Positions 36,533-46,120 of a stretch of DNA of 64,000 bases are shown here, in pieces (within the stretch, counting starts at the first letter, position 1; every line of letters starts with the position of its first letter). Below the pieces are notes generated by a model that saw only the letters and a list, made by a program, of their open reading frames with translations, searched no databases and was not told the origin of the DNA. This DNA comes from Schizochytrium sp. CCTCC M209059. Taxonomy: Eukaryota; Sar; Bigyra; Thraustochytrida; Thraustochytriidae. The position numbers were made by a program, and so were the translations under genes. The DNA is taken from NCBI GenBank assembly GCA_000818945.1, contig KN805419.1:5659-69658 (forward strand), given 5' to 3'.

Positions 36533-36935
36533 GGCCGGCTCACAGTTTTGATGCTGAGAACGCGAGACCGACTCGCCCGCCATCCATCCGGTTTCCAGCT
36601 TGCATGCCGCCGCGCCTTGATGCAAGGCAATGAGCGCGAGACCATCTTGGTGACAGACGGTGAAAGACCGGCTCAACGCCCGAGACGAAAGACCGGCTCG
36701 TCACAACAAGGAATGAAGAGACAAGTAGCTTAGCGCAGCGCGCAAAGTGTGCGAGGCCGGCTCAATGCCCCGAGGTGTTGACCGGCTCCGGCGAAGCATG
36801 GACATTACGATGCAAGCTAGAGGGATGGAATGGACAAGACTGGACAACCTTTCAAGCGTCGAGGTTCGGAATGTTTCACGAAAACAAGTTAGAGGCCAAG
36901 GATGGGAATGACCGGCTCAAGGTCCCGCCCGGCTC
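36533..36935. repeat. Cluster of interspersed RCCGGCTC motifs
   Basis: GGCCGGCTC or GACCGGCTC occurs at about 36533, 36666, 36690, 36755, 36780 and 36910, with a CCCGGCTCC variant near 36928. All copies are in the same orientation and the sequence between them is unrelated in length. It may be a decayed satellite or a cluster of binding sites. Confidence 0.6.
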
Positions 36936-37892
36936 CACTCCCGACACTCCGTAGCTCAAAGAATATTCGACTTCTTACAAATTGAGTGACGCTTCTTCTC
37001 TTTGGTACCTGAGCGACCGCATTTCACGGTTAGACGAGGGCTGTGAAAGCTTGCTATCACAATTCCGAGCGTCCGCAGGTCCGCAGGTTCGCAACTCCGC
37101 AGGTCCGCAAGTTCACAGATCGTCGGAGGGACTTTGAAACTCTCATCAGCGACGGTGCCGTCTATTGTACCCGGACGCACAATCGTCTGACGCCCGAAGA
37201 ACTTTCAGGCAACTTGTCTCCTCGCGAGAAGGCCAATATCCTCCTTGCGTCGTTCCATGCACGCTGCGGTTCCCAGGTGCAGCGTCCAGCCAGAACGAGA
37301 ACTCAAGCTAACATACGTCTTGCCCATCTCAAACTTAAGACTTGGTTGCAGAAGCGCATCTCCATGTCCAAATTCAGGGTCAATATTGGCCAGAATAAGT
37401 TTAGGCGCGAGTTCCTTGGAATAAAAAGTAAGGTGATACCAGTCATTGCTGGTGGCACTTGGCAGCTCCTTTTCTTCGGACTTGGCTAGCTCATCGTGAC
37501 CAAGAAATCAATCGTGACAAGATATTTCGCGGCCTGTGGCGGCTAATTTCGATGGTAAAAAAGCAACGCGTGAAATGCTCTGCAGAGTCATCCTAAGAAA
37601 GACTTTGACATGTATCCGGCCTTCTCTGTCGATAAGGATAGAGACACTCGGCATAATTTCTTTATTCAAAGCAATGGTGAAAACGTGATCCCCACGTTGT
37701 TTTGCTGATGAGAGGCCAACGTCTGCTTTGAACTTGAACCAGCTCAAGATTCTAGAGTTCACAAAAACTTGAAAACGATGAATTACCTTGAAGGCCCTCA
37801 AAGCGCGACAGCTCGCAGGTTCACCCTCATCGCCTCGCTCGTCGCTGGCACCAGCTCCTTGCGCGTCGGCTCACGTAGCTACTAGTAGCCAG

Positions 37893-37896
37893 CCAA

Positions 37897-37941
<45 letters not shown>
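37893..37941. repeat. (CAGC)12 microsatellite
   Basis: A nearly pure tetranucleotide tract, CCAGCCAGC repeated, beginning after an imperfect CCAGCCAACC. Confidence 0.9.
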
Positions 37942-37942
<1 letters not shown>

Positions 37943-38348
37943 TCGCCACTCGTGGTCCTGTGCATGAGGTCGGTCATCTGACAGGCGAACGAGAGTTGGC
38001 GAGCAGGGAGACCTTCTCGTCGCGACAGTTTGCACGAGCAACCTAAGAGAACCTCATGGGCTGAACCCGAGCCGCGTACGGTTTACGCAGATGGCCTCGC
38101 GGGGGGATGGGGCTCTCATTCCTAGACCTGCTCTACGAGCGACTGTGGCACAGGCAGGGAAGAGAACTTGAACTTGGACGTCGTATAGTAAAAGGAGAGC
38201 CGGCGAGACTATAGTTATAGAAGTTCTAAAAGCTTCTAACGCTCAAGAGCCGGAAAAAACCGAAGAGACATGGCGCGAGAGAGGCTCGATGAGAGAGAAA
38301 GATGGAGAGAGCTGGCAAAACAACAATACGTCGATTCAGCAACCTCGA

Positions 38349-38382
<34 letters not shown>
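38349..38382. repeat. (GCAA)8 microsatellite in receptor leader
   Basis: About eight units of the same tetranucleotide family as at 2624. It lies in the leader of the receptor gene; in frame it would encode SKQASKQ repeats if an upstream ATG at 38270 were used. Confidence 0.9.
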
Positions 38383-38385
<3 letters not shown>

Positions 38386-38449
38386 CGGGGAAATCATCGA
38401 AGAGAAGAGCCACTTTCACTACCCAATCATCGGAGGAGTCGCAGAAAAG

Positions 38450-39655
38450 ATGTCCTCGTCAGATGCCATAATGGCATGGGGGCTCTTCGACGCTGAAACC
38501 TCCCTCGACGAAATTACGTGCACCGCGGGAGCATATTCGGAGGTCGTGTGCTGGACGGCCCGTCAGTGTCTCACCGTGAGCTGGGACAAGACTTTGACGC
38601 AGGTTTTTAGTCCGCCCGAAAGCGAGAGCGTCCACCCCATGGTCCTGGGAACCTTCGGAGTGCCGTGCTCTCTCGCTCTGTTTTCCATGATCAAGGTCCT
38701 TGTTCACCACAAGAAGCCTGTGCTGCGTCTTACGCAATGGCAGCTTTTGCTTCTGCTGGCCGTGGGATGTCTCCTTGCATGCATTGGCCTTTTTCTGGAT
38801 TTGATTGGTGCCTTTACATATCTTCCCGGCATTTGCTATGCTCATTTCTCCCTCTTCTACATCGGGCTTCTCTTCATTCTTCTCTCGTTATTCCTCAAAG
38901 TGTACCTTTCCTGGCGCGTGAACAAGAGTTCGGGCGCTACAGGTGATTCGCCGAATTTTCAGAACGACCTTCTGGTCAGGTTCATGATCGCAATAGTACC
39001 TCAAGTTGTCAGCCTGCTTGCTGCCTGGTTTCTGCTCTATCCGATTCAGTACAACCCATGCGAGATCGGCCATCTCCAATGCTCCACGGCAGCATTTGTC
39101 GATGACTTTGATCTACCTTTTCCTGCCATCATTATTTGGGCACTCCTCAGCCTTGGTTTTCTCATAACGCTCGTCTATTCGTTTCGAGCCATTGAGATGC
39201 CCTCTGTTGCATACGAGTCTCTGGGCCTCTTTGTTTCAAGCCTTCTTTTCACGATCATCCTGCTCGTTTCCGTGGCCTTCGATAGCAATCTTATCTCGAG
39301 TGGTGGTTTTATTCGTAGTGTCGTCACATCCGTTTGTTTTGGCCTGACAACGATTCTCACGCTAGTTCTCATTATTGAAAGCAAGCAACGACACTTCAGG
39401 CTCTCTGAAGATCAAGTCCGAACCAAGTTCTCTCTTCCGGGATCAGGCTCGTCTCAGGGTGCAGCGGCAGCCGCAGCTGAAGCTAGAGCAGAAAACGTTC
39501 CCTGTGCGACGCCACTATCCAAAGAAGAGTGTGACGCAAGCATGCAGACGCCTTCAGATGGGCAAGTCGTCGTGACCGCGTCGATGCCTGCGACGCCATT
39601 TGCTCGGGGGCAAGCAGCCGACGAGCCCGTCCAGTATGCCGTGGCGAGCGTATAA
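38450..39655 (+). CDS. Seven-transmembrane receptor, class C GPCR-like
   Basis: 401 aa from the ATG at 38450 (an in-frame ATG at 38270 would add 60 residues across the GCAA repeat; I consider that leader). About 60 extracellular residues with three Cys are followed by seven hydrophobic helices: around residues 63-85, 95-118, 130-155, 176-196, 217-240, 252-276 and 286-310. Helix 3 reads ICYAHFSLFYIGLLFILLS with K-x-Y-x-x-WRV after it, and the segment before helix 6 (EMPSVAYESLGLF) resembles class C receptors. There is no Venus-flytrap ligand domain. The cytoplasmic tail is Ala/Glu/Ser-rich. A plasma-membrane sensor is the likely role; the ligand is unknown. Confidence 0.65.
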   Translation: MSSSDAIMAWGLFDAETSLDEITCTAGAYSEVVCWTARQCLTVSWDKTLTQVFSPPESESVHPMVLGTFGVPCSLALFSMIKVLVHHKKPVLRLTQWQLLLLLAVGCLLACIGLFLDLIGAFTYLPGICYAHFSLFYIGLLFILLSLFLKVYLSWRVNKSSGATGDSPNFQNDLLVRFMIAIVPQVVSLLAAWFLLYPIQYNPCEIGHLQCSTAAFVDDFDLPFPAIIIWALLSLGFLITLVYSFRAIEMPSVAYESLGLFVSSLLFTIILLVSVAFDSNLISSGGFIRSVVTSVCFGLTTILTLVLIIESKQRHFRLSEDQVRTKFSLPGSGSSQGAAAAAAEARAENVPCATPLSKEECDASMQTPSDGQVVVTASMPATPFARGQAADEPVQYAVASV

Positions 39656-40238
39656 GAGGCCGAGGTATCATCGAGTTTTTTGACTGTCGCAATCCCGAAA
39701 TAACCTTGAGCCTTGTGGCTAATCGCGATCTCGGGTCCAATTACCTTGATCCTTACGACCATCACGACCCCGTGACTATCTCCGAGAGAGCCTTTCGATT
39801 GTCGCTCGCGAACATATTGTATACATTGCATATAAAACCAATTGTACTACCCACTTCAACTGAAAGTCAGACAGACAGACAGACAGACAGACAGATAGAC
39901 ATTGCAGCAACAACAACAGTGCTTGCCTGACTCAGGGATTTCTTACGCAGAGAGTGCGTACGTGAAGGTGAAAGAAGAGGTTGTTGTACGGAAAGTGATC
40001 CGTTACGTTCTACAGAAATCAAGTTTCCATAAATGGAAAAAATTGAAGTCCGAACCACAATGCAAGACACGTTTGGGAAAAGTAGTTCTTTTTACAATTC
40101 TAGGAGTGGACCGACAATAACGTCTAGCTAAAAGAACTTTTGAGCGAGCTGCCAGGGAGGGAGTCAGCTGCATGGGCAAACACAATCTGAAAGGACCGTG
40201 ATACGCTCGCACGGCGGACGAAGTCGCGTACAAAAAGC
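39656..40238. other. Spacer with (CAGA)n tract
   Basis: 583 bp between two plus-strand genes, with a (CAGA)n run at 39869-39900. No gene found. Confidence 0.55.
39869..39900. repeat. (CAGA)7 microsatellite
   Basis: About seven CAGA units ending in a GATA variant. Confidence 0.9.
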
Positions 40239-40826
40239 ATGACAAAGAAATCCAAGGCCGCAGCCGAGGCAGAGCCCGAAGCAGTCGCACCGCGGCGAGG
40301 CCGCGGTCGCTTCGAGCTCCCCATGGCTCGCGGAACCGCCGTCTACGATGGCGAGTGGACAGAGACACAAGTGGAGCGACCCGTGCTGACTGAGAACGAT
40401 GATGCTGCCGCCAGTGGCGAGCCTGCCATGGAGACAATCACCGTCATGATTCAAGACGGACACGGGAAGCTCGACATGCCCGAAATGAGCGAATCTTTCG
40501 AAGGTGAATGGCGCCAAGGATCCATGTGGAACGGGGTCTACTCTTTCGCCGACGGTAGCACATATGAAGGTGAATTCCAGGGTACGGACAACTTTAATGG
40601 TCGTGGTGCACTCACGCTTGCAAATGGTGACCGTTTTGAGGGAATGTGGTCCGAAGGAAAAATGCACGGGCAAGGTACATTAACTGCAGCTTCATGCAAA
40701 CAGCCTTCGGAATGGACGGGCATCTTCGCAAAGGGATCGTTTAAAAGCGGGACCGGCTCCGCGCTGGAACTGCCCACGGACCCAAAACAACTTCCACCGA
40801 CCGTGCGCTTCTTGTTGTCAGAATGA
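40239..40826 (+). CDS. MORN-repeat protein
   Basis: 195 aa, ATG at 40239. After a basic Lys/Ala-rich start come MORN repeats: a weak one near GTAVYDGEW (31-40), then SESFEGEWRQG, STYEGEFQGTDNFNGRGAL and DRFEGMWSEGKMHGQGTL (roughly 88-150). MORN motifs (YxGxWxxGxxxGxG) bind lipids or serve as spacers in cytoskeletal, often flagellar or basal-body, complexes. No enzyme domain is attached. Role is inferred only from the repeat; a flagellar gene (CFAP52) lies nearby. Confidence 0.8.
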   Translation: MTKKSKAAAEAEPEAVAPRRGRGRFELPMARGTAVYDGEWTETQVERPVLTENDDAAASGEPAMETITVMIQDGHGKLDMPEMSESFEGEWRQGSMWNGVYSFADGSTYEGEFQGTDNFNGRGALTLANGDRFEGMWSEGKMHGQGTLTAASCKQPSEWTGIFAKGSFKSGTGSALELPTDPKQLPPTVRFLLSE

Positions 40827-41622
40827 GCTCTTGTATTGCGCTATAAGCAGTGCGCTGACGATAATGAACGGAATCTTCACTCAACACAACATTTGTCCTG
40901 TGGTGTATAAGGGCGAGCGTGCGCTACTCTGCTCAGTCAGACCAAACCAGGCTGTCCAGTCATCAATTGTTGCTGCCCGGCGCAATATTCATTGCTCAAA
41001 CGGAGGGACCAAGACTTGCTTTTTCGCTTGAGTGAGCGATGGGTGAGTAAACCAAGCACTCGCACAATCAGTTTGTTTCAGGCTATCCCACTATATTTCT
41101 TTTTTTCACGGGAAAAGTGATGCTTGCGCGCAACACAACAATTAAAAGAGGTTGAGGGCTTTCTGTATGTGTGGCTATGACCAAAAGAAAGGGAATCCAG
41201 CCGTCTACTGCGCGCTCATGTGCGCGAATCGTATTATTAGCAGAATAAGCAAAAATCGTTTGGCCTACTTTGGATAACAGAAAAGGGCGTTTTATCACTC
41301 TCGTTCATTCCTTTGTTCGTTCGTTCGTTCGTTCTCTTGCTCGTTTGAAGGAAGCCAAACGATAATGGCGAGTCCAGGATCCCGACCCGGCCCCGCCATC
41401 TTGCAACGCAACGCAACGCAACGCAACGCAACGCAACGCAACGCAACGCAACGCAGTCAGTCGATGAGGAAACGCGTCTTGCGCAAAGAATCAATCATCT
41501 TTTGATCGGGCGCCCACCTCGAGCCGCCAATTTGCCTCCGCCAAGCAAACTTTCCCCTTTGCCACCTTTGCTTATCTGTCTCTGTCTGCCTGTTTGTTTG
41601 TTTGATTTTGTTTGTTTTCGTT
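40827..41622. other. Spacer with (TTCG)n and (GCAAC)n repeats
   Basis: About 800 bp without a gene, between convergent MORN and TGS1 genes. It contains (TTCG)5 at 41315-41334 and a pentanucleotide (GCAAC)n array at 41403-41454. Confidence 0.6.
41403..41454. repeat. (GCAAC)10 pentanucleotide repeat
   Basis: Ten uninterrupted units of a five-base repeat. Confidence 0.95.
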
Positions 41623-42633
41623 TTATGCAGAGCCACGTTGACTGGGTGTAAAGGAGTAGAAAAAGTTGAGCTGATCGGAAGAGAGCGCATTGGCGAACTC
41701 GAGAACGAGGAGCTTCATTCGCTCGAGCTTGACCTCCTTGATGAACTTGCAAGACGAGTCTTGCTCGAGATCGGTCAAGTCAGCATTGAAAGGCACCTTG
41801 ATAGCCAGGTACTGCGTCGTCTTTCCGAGCGTCTTGCAAATTTCGGCCAGGGGGCGCTTCGAAATGAAGAGGACCACCTTGTCACGCTTGTGATATTGCT
41901 TGCCGCCCCATGGCGGATCTAGAAAGAGCAGATCTTGGCGAATCTGCGGGCAAAGCTGCAGACAGTCGCCCTTGTAAATGTTCAGTTTTCCAATGATCGG
42001 GGGAAGTTCCTCGGGCGGATGATCCGCAGCGCGCGCCTCGGCAGCATCGTCCTTCTCGCCCCCCATCTTGATAAACCGGTGTCCCGACAGCGTGGTCAGG
42101 CGTTCGTGCTCCAAGCACAAATCTAAGTTATGCTTGAGCATCCCGCATCGCGCCTCGTCGAGCTCAATGGCGTTCACAACGCGAAAGTAGCGCAAAAAAG
42201 AGATGGCATTGCCACCGACACAGGCCGTGGCGTCGGTGATGATGCTGTCTTCGGATATACCGTCTAACGAGCGCAGCGCCTGCGAGATCGTCTCGGCAAT
42301 CTTCATGCCCGTGACACTAAAGGTTGCCACCTCGTCCATCTGAATCGCTGACATGTAGTCGGGCGAAAGGTAGCCCCAAAGTCTGTTCCACTTGTGCTTT
42401 TGCGCCTTGGCGGCCAAGGTCCGGTTAAGCACCGTTGTGTTGAACTCGCCGCCACCATACCCAGCGGTTCCGTCAGAGGCGAGTAGGGGCCGCTCTGCAA
42501 AGCCTGGCGGCGGCCGTCTCGCAGGCGATGTGTTCGAGGTATCGCCCCCGGGCGTGTCAAAGACGCTGCGACCTCGCACGAGCACGCCACCAGACGCGTC
42601 CACGATACTCTCTGCATTGCTAAAGCCGCGCTG

Positions 42634-42672
<39 letters not shown>

Positions 42673-42840
42673 CGCAGGCACTGTCGTAGAAGTAGTCGCA
42701 GAAGTCGCTGTTGTTCCTGCTGCTGCCGCGGCCGCCGCCTGGCTCCCGATGCCCGGTGCCCCGGCCGACGCGGACGCCGTCGTGGGCGGGCCGAAGCCTG
42801 GCGGCGGCCGCGGTGGCCCCGGCGTCGCGCCGCGCTGCAT
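41623..42840 (-). CDS. TGS1: RNA cap trimethylguanosine synthase (TGS1-type)
   Basis: Adds two methyl groups to N2 of the m7G cap of snRNAs and snoRNAs using S-adenosylmethionine. 405 aa from the ATG at 42840; the frame extends further only to a non-ATG start. The first ~140 residues are Pro/Gly/Ala-rich with a poly-Ala run encoded by a CTG/GCA repeat. The catalytic domain follows: an entry segment WGYLSPDYMSAIQMDE with FSVTGMKIAETI, motif I IITDATACVGGNAISF, IELDEARCGMLKHNL, and the catalytic DPPWGG (motif IV) in LLFLDPPWGGKQYHKRDK. The family usually has S/N-PPWGG, so Asp is a variant. An acidic insert (GGEKDDAAEARAADHPPEE) is lineage-specific. Confidence 0.88.
42635..42672. repeat. (CTG)n repeat within TGS1 coding region
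   Basis: About 12 CTG units; on the coding strand it gives the poly-Ala run in the N-terminal tail. Confidence 0.9.
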
Positions 42841-43409
42841 CCTCGCGCGCGGCCAGTGCTGCTCTATTCGCCGGCAGACGCAGAAGAGGATATGCTCTGT
42901 CTCGATAGCCTGCTTGGCTTTTTCCCGCTCGGTGGCAAGTTGACACAATCGTATAGATAGTACGGCCTAGGCCTAGGCCTTTAGCTCGGTATACGTAGTA
43001 TCTTAGCTAGCTAGTAAGGTCAGGTTGGTCGAGACTTCGCTCCTCGTGAACTGCGCAGAGAAGCTACCTGGGAGTGTGACAAGACGCAAGGTGTAGAACG
43101 CAAAACAAACGCGAACCCAGATAAGGACAGGATGACTAAGGACGAGACATCTCATGAAAATCGAGGATATTCATCTCGAGGGCATTGTGCTCAGAAGAAA
43201 TCGTAACAATAACAAGATTTGCTTGACGTGAAGAATGGGGAATAGGGTGGGCTCGCACATTGATTTTTGGACTCGCTTGCGAAGATTATATTTTGGACCC
43301 GGCCAAATACATTACTTTTTTGGACTCGACCTACAGACATCACTTTTAAGACTCAGCAGCCCACAGACACTGCTCAAGGGTCGCGGCCCACACAGACATC
43401 ACTTGTAGA
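42841..43409. other. Spacer with repeated TAGGCCTAGGCCT palindrome
   Basis: 569 bp, TGS1 promoter side. CCTAGGCCTAGGCCT lies at 42966-42980, about 130 bp upstream of the TGS1 ATG, and TAGCTAGCTAG follows at 43013. Short A/T-rich repeats (ACTTTTTGGACTCG-like, 43262-43440) lie at the CFAP52 end. No gene. Confidence 0.5.
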
Positions 43410-45434
43410 TTACTTTTTAGACTCGGGCCCAGCGCCAGCGTCATCGCGGAAAACGTTCCAAATGAAAATGGCGCCATCGAGACCAACGCTGACAAGCTGC
43501 CGGTCGTCCTGCGTAAAGGAAATGGCAGAAACCTCGCCGGTGTGCCCGACGTGTGTTTGCAACAACACCGGAGCTCCGGCAACCATGGCCCACAGCTTGA
43601 CTACCTTGTCCATGCCACCCGTAGCAAAGAGATCGCCACCATGCGATATTGCGATGCAGGTGGCCTCGTCCTCGTGCATGCCCTGCTGCTGTGTGGCAAT
43701 GGTAGCAATCGGACTTGACTCGCGCAAATCCCAAAAGGAGATTGTTCGTTCTTGACCCATGGTGATCACCACTGTTTGGTCGTGATTCATGGAAATGTCA
43801 TTGATGCCGCCCATGCGTTGCGTGTGCGCGCTAATGCGCTTGTCTTCGCGCAGATCCCAGCAAAGAAATGACTTATCTCGGCTGCAGGAAATGGCGTGCA
43901 CGTCATCATCAAAAAGAACGATTCGCGTCACGGCCCGCGTGTGCTCTTTGAGGTGCGAAACGAGCTGCCGCATGCGCATCTCCCACACCCTGACCTCGCC
44001 ATTCTCGCCTCCCGTCACTACATATCGCATGTTGTTCGAAAGTCGAAGAGCTGTCACGCCACCGGCATGTGCATCCTTAATACACCAGAGAAGCTCCCCG
44101 GTCTGAGCATGGTGCGAGCGCACGCAGCCATCCGTCCATCCAGAAAGAATAGCATCGATGGTAAAGTGCAAGCACGTTGCGTAGTCCGCGGGAGCGTTCG
44201 GGACTTGCTGCGTCTGGATCTGCTGAATCTGCTTCAGCTGCTGCTTGTGCTGCGTCCCAGACTTGGTCGTCTCCATCGACACAGAGTAGTCCTCGGTGTG
44301 CCATACACGAATCGATCCGTCCGAGGAGGCGGTGGCAAACTCATCGTTCGACCCAGGCGCAAAGGACAGCGACGTGATGGCGCTGCAGTGATTCCAGCAT
44401 ACGCGCACGGGCTTGCTCAGCGCTCCGCGTCGTGCGCGAACCACATCGCCCATCGTTGATCCAGCCAGCATTTCGGTACCAGTGGCGCTGTAGGCGAGTC
44501 CGTGCACCGCACCGCGCAGCGAGGCTCCCTCTTCGTCGACCCAGGTGCTATTCGACACCTGGTAAACGAAACGCGCCACCGTGCCGTCGCCACCGCCAAT
44601 GAGCACGTTGGTTTCGTCAACCGGGTCTGTAATGAGCGAAACGACACCGCCGCCACACGCCGACGTGGACACTGCAAAAGTTGCAGTCGCGGCAGCGAAT
44701 TTAGACGTTTTGTTTGGTTTGACGAGAAAGGCCATAAAGTCCCCGCTTGCAGTTCCTGTGAGCAGCCACTCGTCTTCGTAGCCTTCGCGTCCGCAGCTGT
44801 CTGGGACGTGCGCAAAGGCAACACACAAGTGCTGTCGAATATTGCGTCGCGAGTCTGCAACCTGAAGAACAAGCTCGCCCGCAAAAGGGTCAAGCGCCCA
44901 GAGGGTGAGAACGTCGCCCGCCGTGGCAAACTGGTAATTGCCCGTGTCGCGACGCTTCACATCTTTGGCAAAACCTCCCCAATTGGCGCAGTCAACGCGA
45001 CCGATACCCTTGGGCAAATCTGTGCTGGCAACGAGCATACCGGTCTTAAGGTCCCAGATAGCCATACGTCGGTCCTCGCGGCCGATGGAAAGCAATAGCC
45101 GCTCGTCGTGCGAAAAACTCAAGATTCGAACGCCGCCATCGTGTTCTGAAAACCTCCACAAGGGTCGCCGCTCCGCATAGTCCCAAACTACAATGTCTGA
45201 GGCAGAGCTCACGTCGCCGGATGCTACAAAGGTGCCACGTCTTGAAAGCGCTAGACACGCGAGCGAAGCGTCGTGACCGCGCAGAAAACTCTGCTGGTGC
45301 GGATCGTCAAAGTCGCGTGACACGACCGAGCTTCCGGACGCATAGACGAACTCATTGGTCCGCGGGTGAATGTGCAGGCTCGGTTGCTCGGTGCACGAGT
45401 ACCCTATCGCGTGTTCAAGCTCAAAGGAGTACAT
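43410..45434 (-). CDS. CFAP52: Cilia- and flagella-associated WD40 protein, CFAP52-like
   Basis: 674 aa, ATG at 45434, intronless. It consists of two consecutive WD40 propellers, as in CFAP52/WDR16 (human 620 aa), a microtubule inner protein of axonemal doublets. The opening ELEHAIGYSCTEQPSLHIHP parallels the start of CFAP52, followed by FLRGHDASLACLALSRRG, ASDIVVWDYAERRPLWRF, and later VVTGGENGEVRVWEM followed by LKEHTRAVTRI, FATGGMDKVVKLW and VSVGLDGAIFIW at the end. The Gln-rich loop before residue 430 is lineage-specific. Presence of an axonemal inner protein implies a flagellated stage. Other WD40 proteins are possible but the N-terminal match favours CFAP52. Confidence 0.78.
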   Translation of the reverse strand: MYSFELEHAIGYSCTEQPSLHIHPRTNEFVYASGSSVVSRDFDDPHQQSFLRGHDASLACLALSRRGTFVASGDVSSASDIVVWDYAERRPLWRFSEHDGGVRILSFSHDERLLLSIGREDRRMAIWDLKTGMLVASTDLPKGIGRVDCANWGGFAKDVKRRDTGNYQFATAGDVLTLWALDPFAGELVLQVADSRRNIRQHLCVAFAHVPDSCGREGYEDEWLLTGTASGDFMAFLVKPNKTSKFAAATATFAVSTSACGGGVVSLITDPVDETNVLIGGGDGTVARFVYQVSNSTWVDEEGASLRGAVHGLAYSATGTEMLAGSTMGDVVRARRGALSKPVRVCWNHCSAITSLSFAPGSNDEFATASSDGSIRVWHTEDYSVSMETTKSGTQHKQQLKQIQQIQTQQVPNAPADYATCLHFTIDAILSGWTDGCVRSHHAQTGELLWCIKDAHAGGVTALRLSNNMRYVVTGGENGEVRVWEMRMRQLVSHLKEHTRAVTRIVLFDDDVHAISCSRDKSFLCWDLREDKRISAHTQRMGGINDISMNHDQTVVITMGQERTISFWDLRESSPIATIATQQQGMHEDEATCIAISHGGDLFATGGMDKVVKLWAMVAGAPVLLQTHVGHTGEVSAISFTQDDRQLVSVGLDGAIFIWNVFRDDAGAGPESKK

Positions 45435-46120
45435 CGTCCGTTTTGGGCCGTCGCACCCGCTCCTTGCGGTCGCGATCGTCTTTGTTTCGCAGGCACTCCG
45501 CTTCGCTCTGCTTGGCTTCGCCCCCCTTTCTCGTCAGGCCGTCGCACACTAAAAAGAGGCCGACTTTTACGCAAAACATTTTACCGTTGACGTTCATTTA
45601 TGCCAGGGACTCGGACTCGGACTCGGACTCATACTCATACACACGGTCACGATCCAGGTCAGGCCGAGAAGTCCGTGCTGAGACCATCGCGCGCAGGGGA
45701 AATGGAATTCTTCGCTCGCTGGTACGCACTTTACAAGCCATCGCATATTGGCGTACGCGATGCCGCATGAACAAACCTGTCCCAGCCCCTAGGCCTTTCG
45801 ACCTAACAGTGTGATATAAGCTGAGCCGAAAAGGAACAAAAACCTTTTTTGGGGATAAAAAAGAGGACTAAGAAGCGAAGCGACGCGACCGCGCACGATA
45901 GCCCTCTAAAAGATTCTCTGGCTCTGGAGGACCACGCCTCGGAGACCAATCCTCAAACGGCCTAGCTTGGCGCGGGGGCCGGCCGCCTTTGAGCGCGAGA
46001 CGACGCTCGATACCAACGCCGACGGCGGCGACCACGCAGAGGCGCGAGTGAACGCTCGCGTGAGAGGCTCGCGAAACGCGCGGCGAGTTTTGCCCGCATA
46101 GCGAACCGGACGTTGGAACC
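45435..46120. other. Divergent CFAP52/ArgRS promoter region
   Basis: 686 bp between two divergently read genes, with a GGACTC hexamer repeat (45608-45634). A TAGGCCTT lies near 45790. An antisense open frame that runs into the ArgRS gene is a shadow. Confidence 0.55.

Larger units (their letters stand above)
36015..38449. other. Gene-poor region of 2.4 kb
   Basis: No gene with recognisable features. It holds a cluster of CCGGCTC motifs (36530-36935), short TCCGCAGG repeats (37067-37120), a (CAGC)n tetranucleotide tract (37893-37941) and the (GCAA)n leader of the receptor gene (38349-38382). A frame at about 37100-37487 has coding-like codon use but no ATG near its start and no family resemblance, so I do not call it. 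Confidence 0.5.

Noticed and set aside
37043..37489. 148-codon plus-strand frame with coding-like codon use
   Set aside because: It starts at GTG, has no ATG until late, and shows no family resemblance or conserved motif. Could be a gene remnant, but not supportable.
37867..37941. Possible CRISPR-like short repeats
   Set aside because: Uniform tetranucleotide microsatellite without spacers; the genome is eukaryotic.
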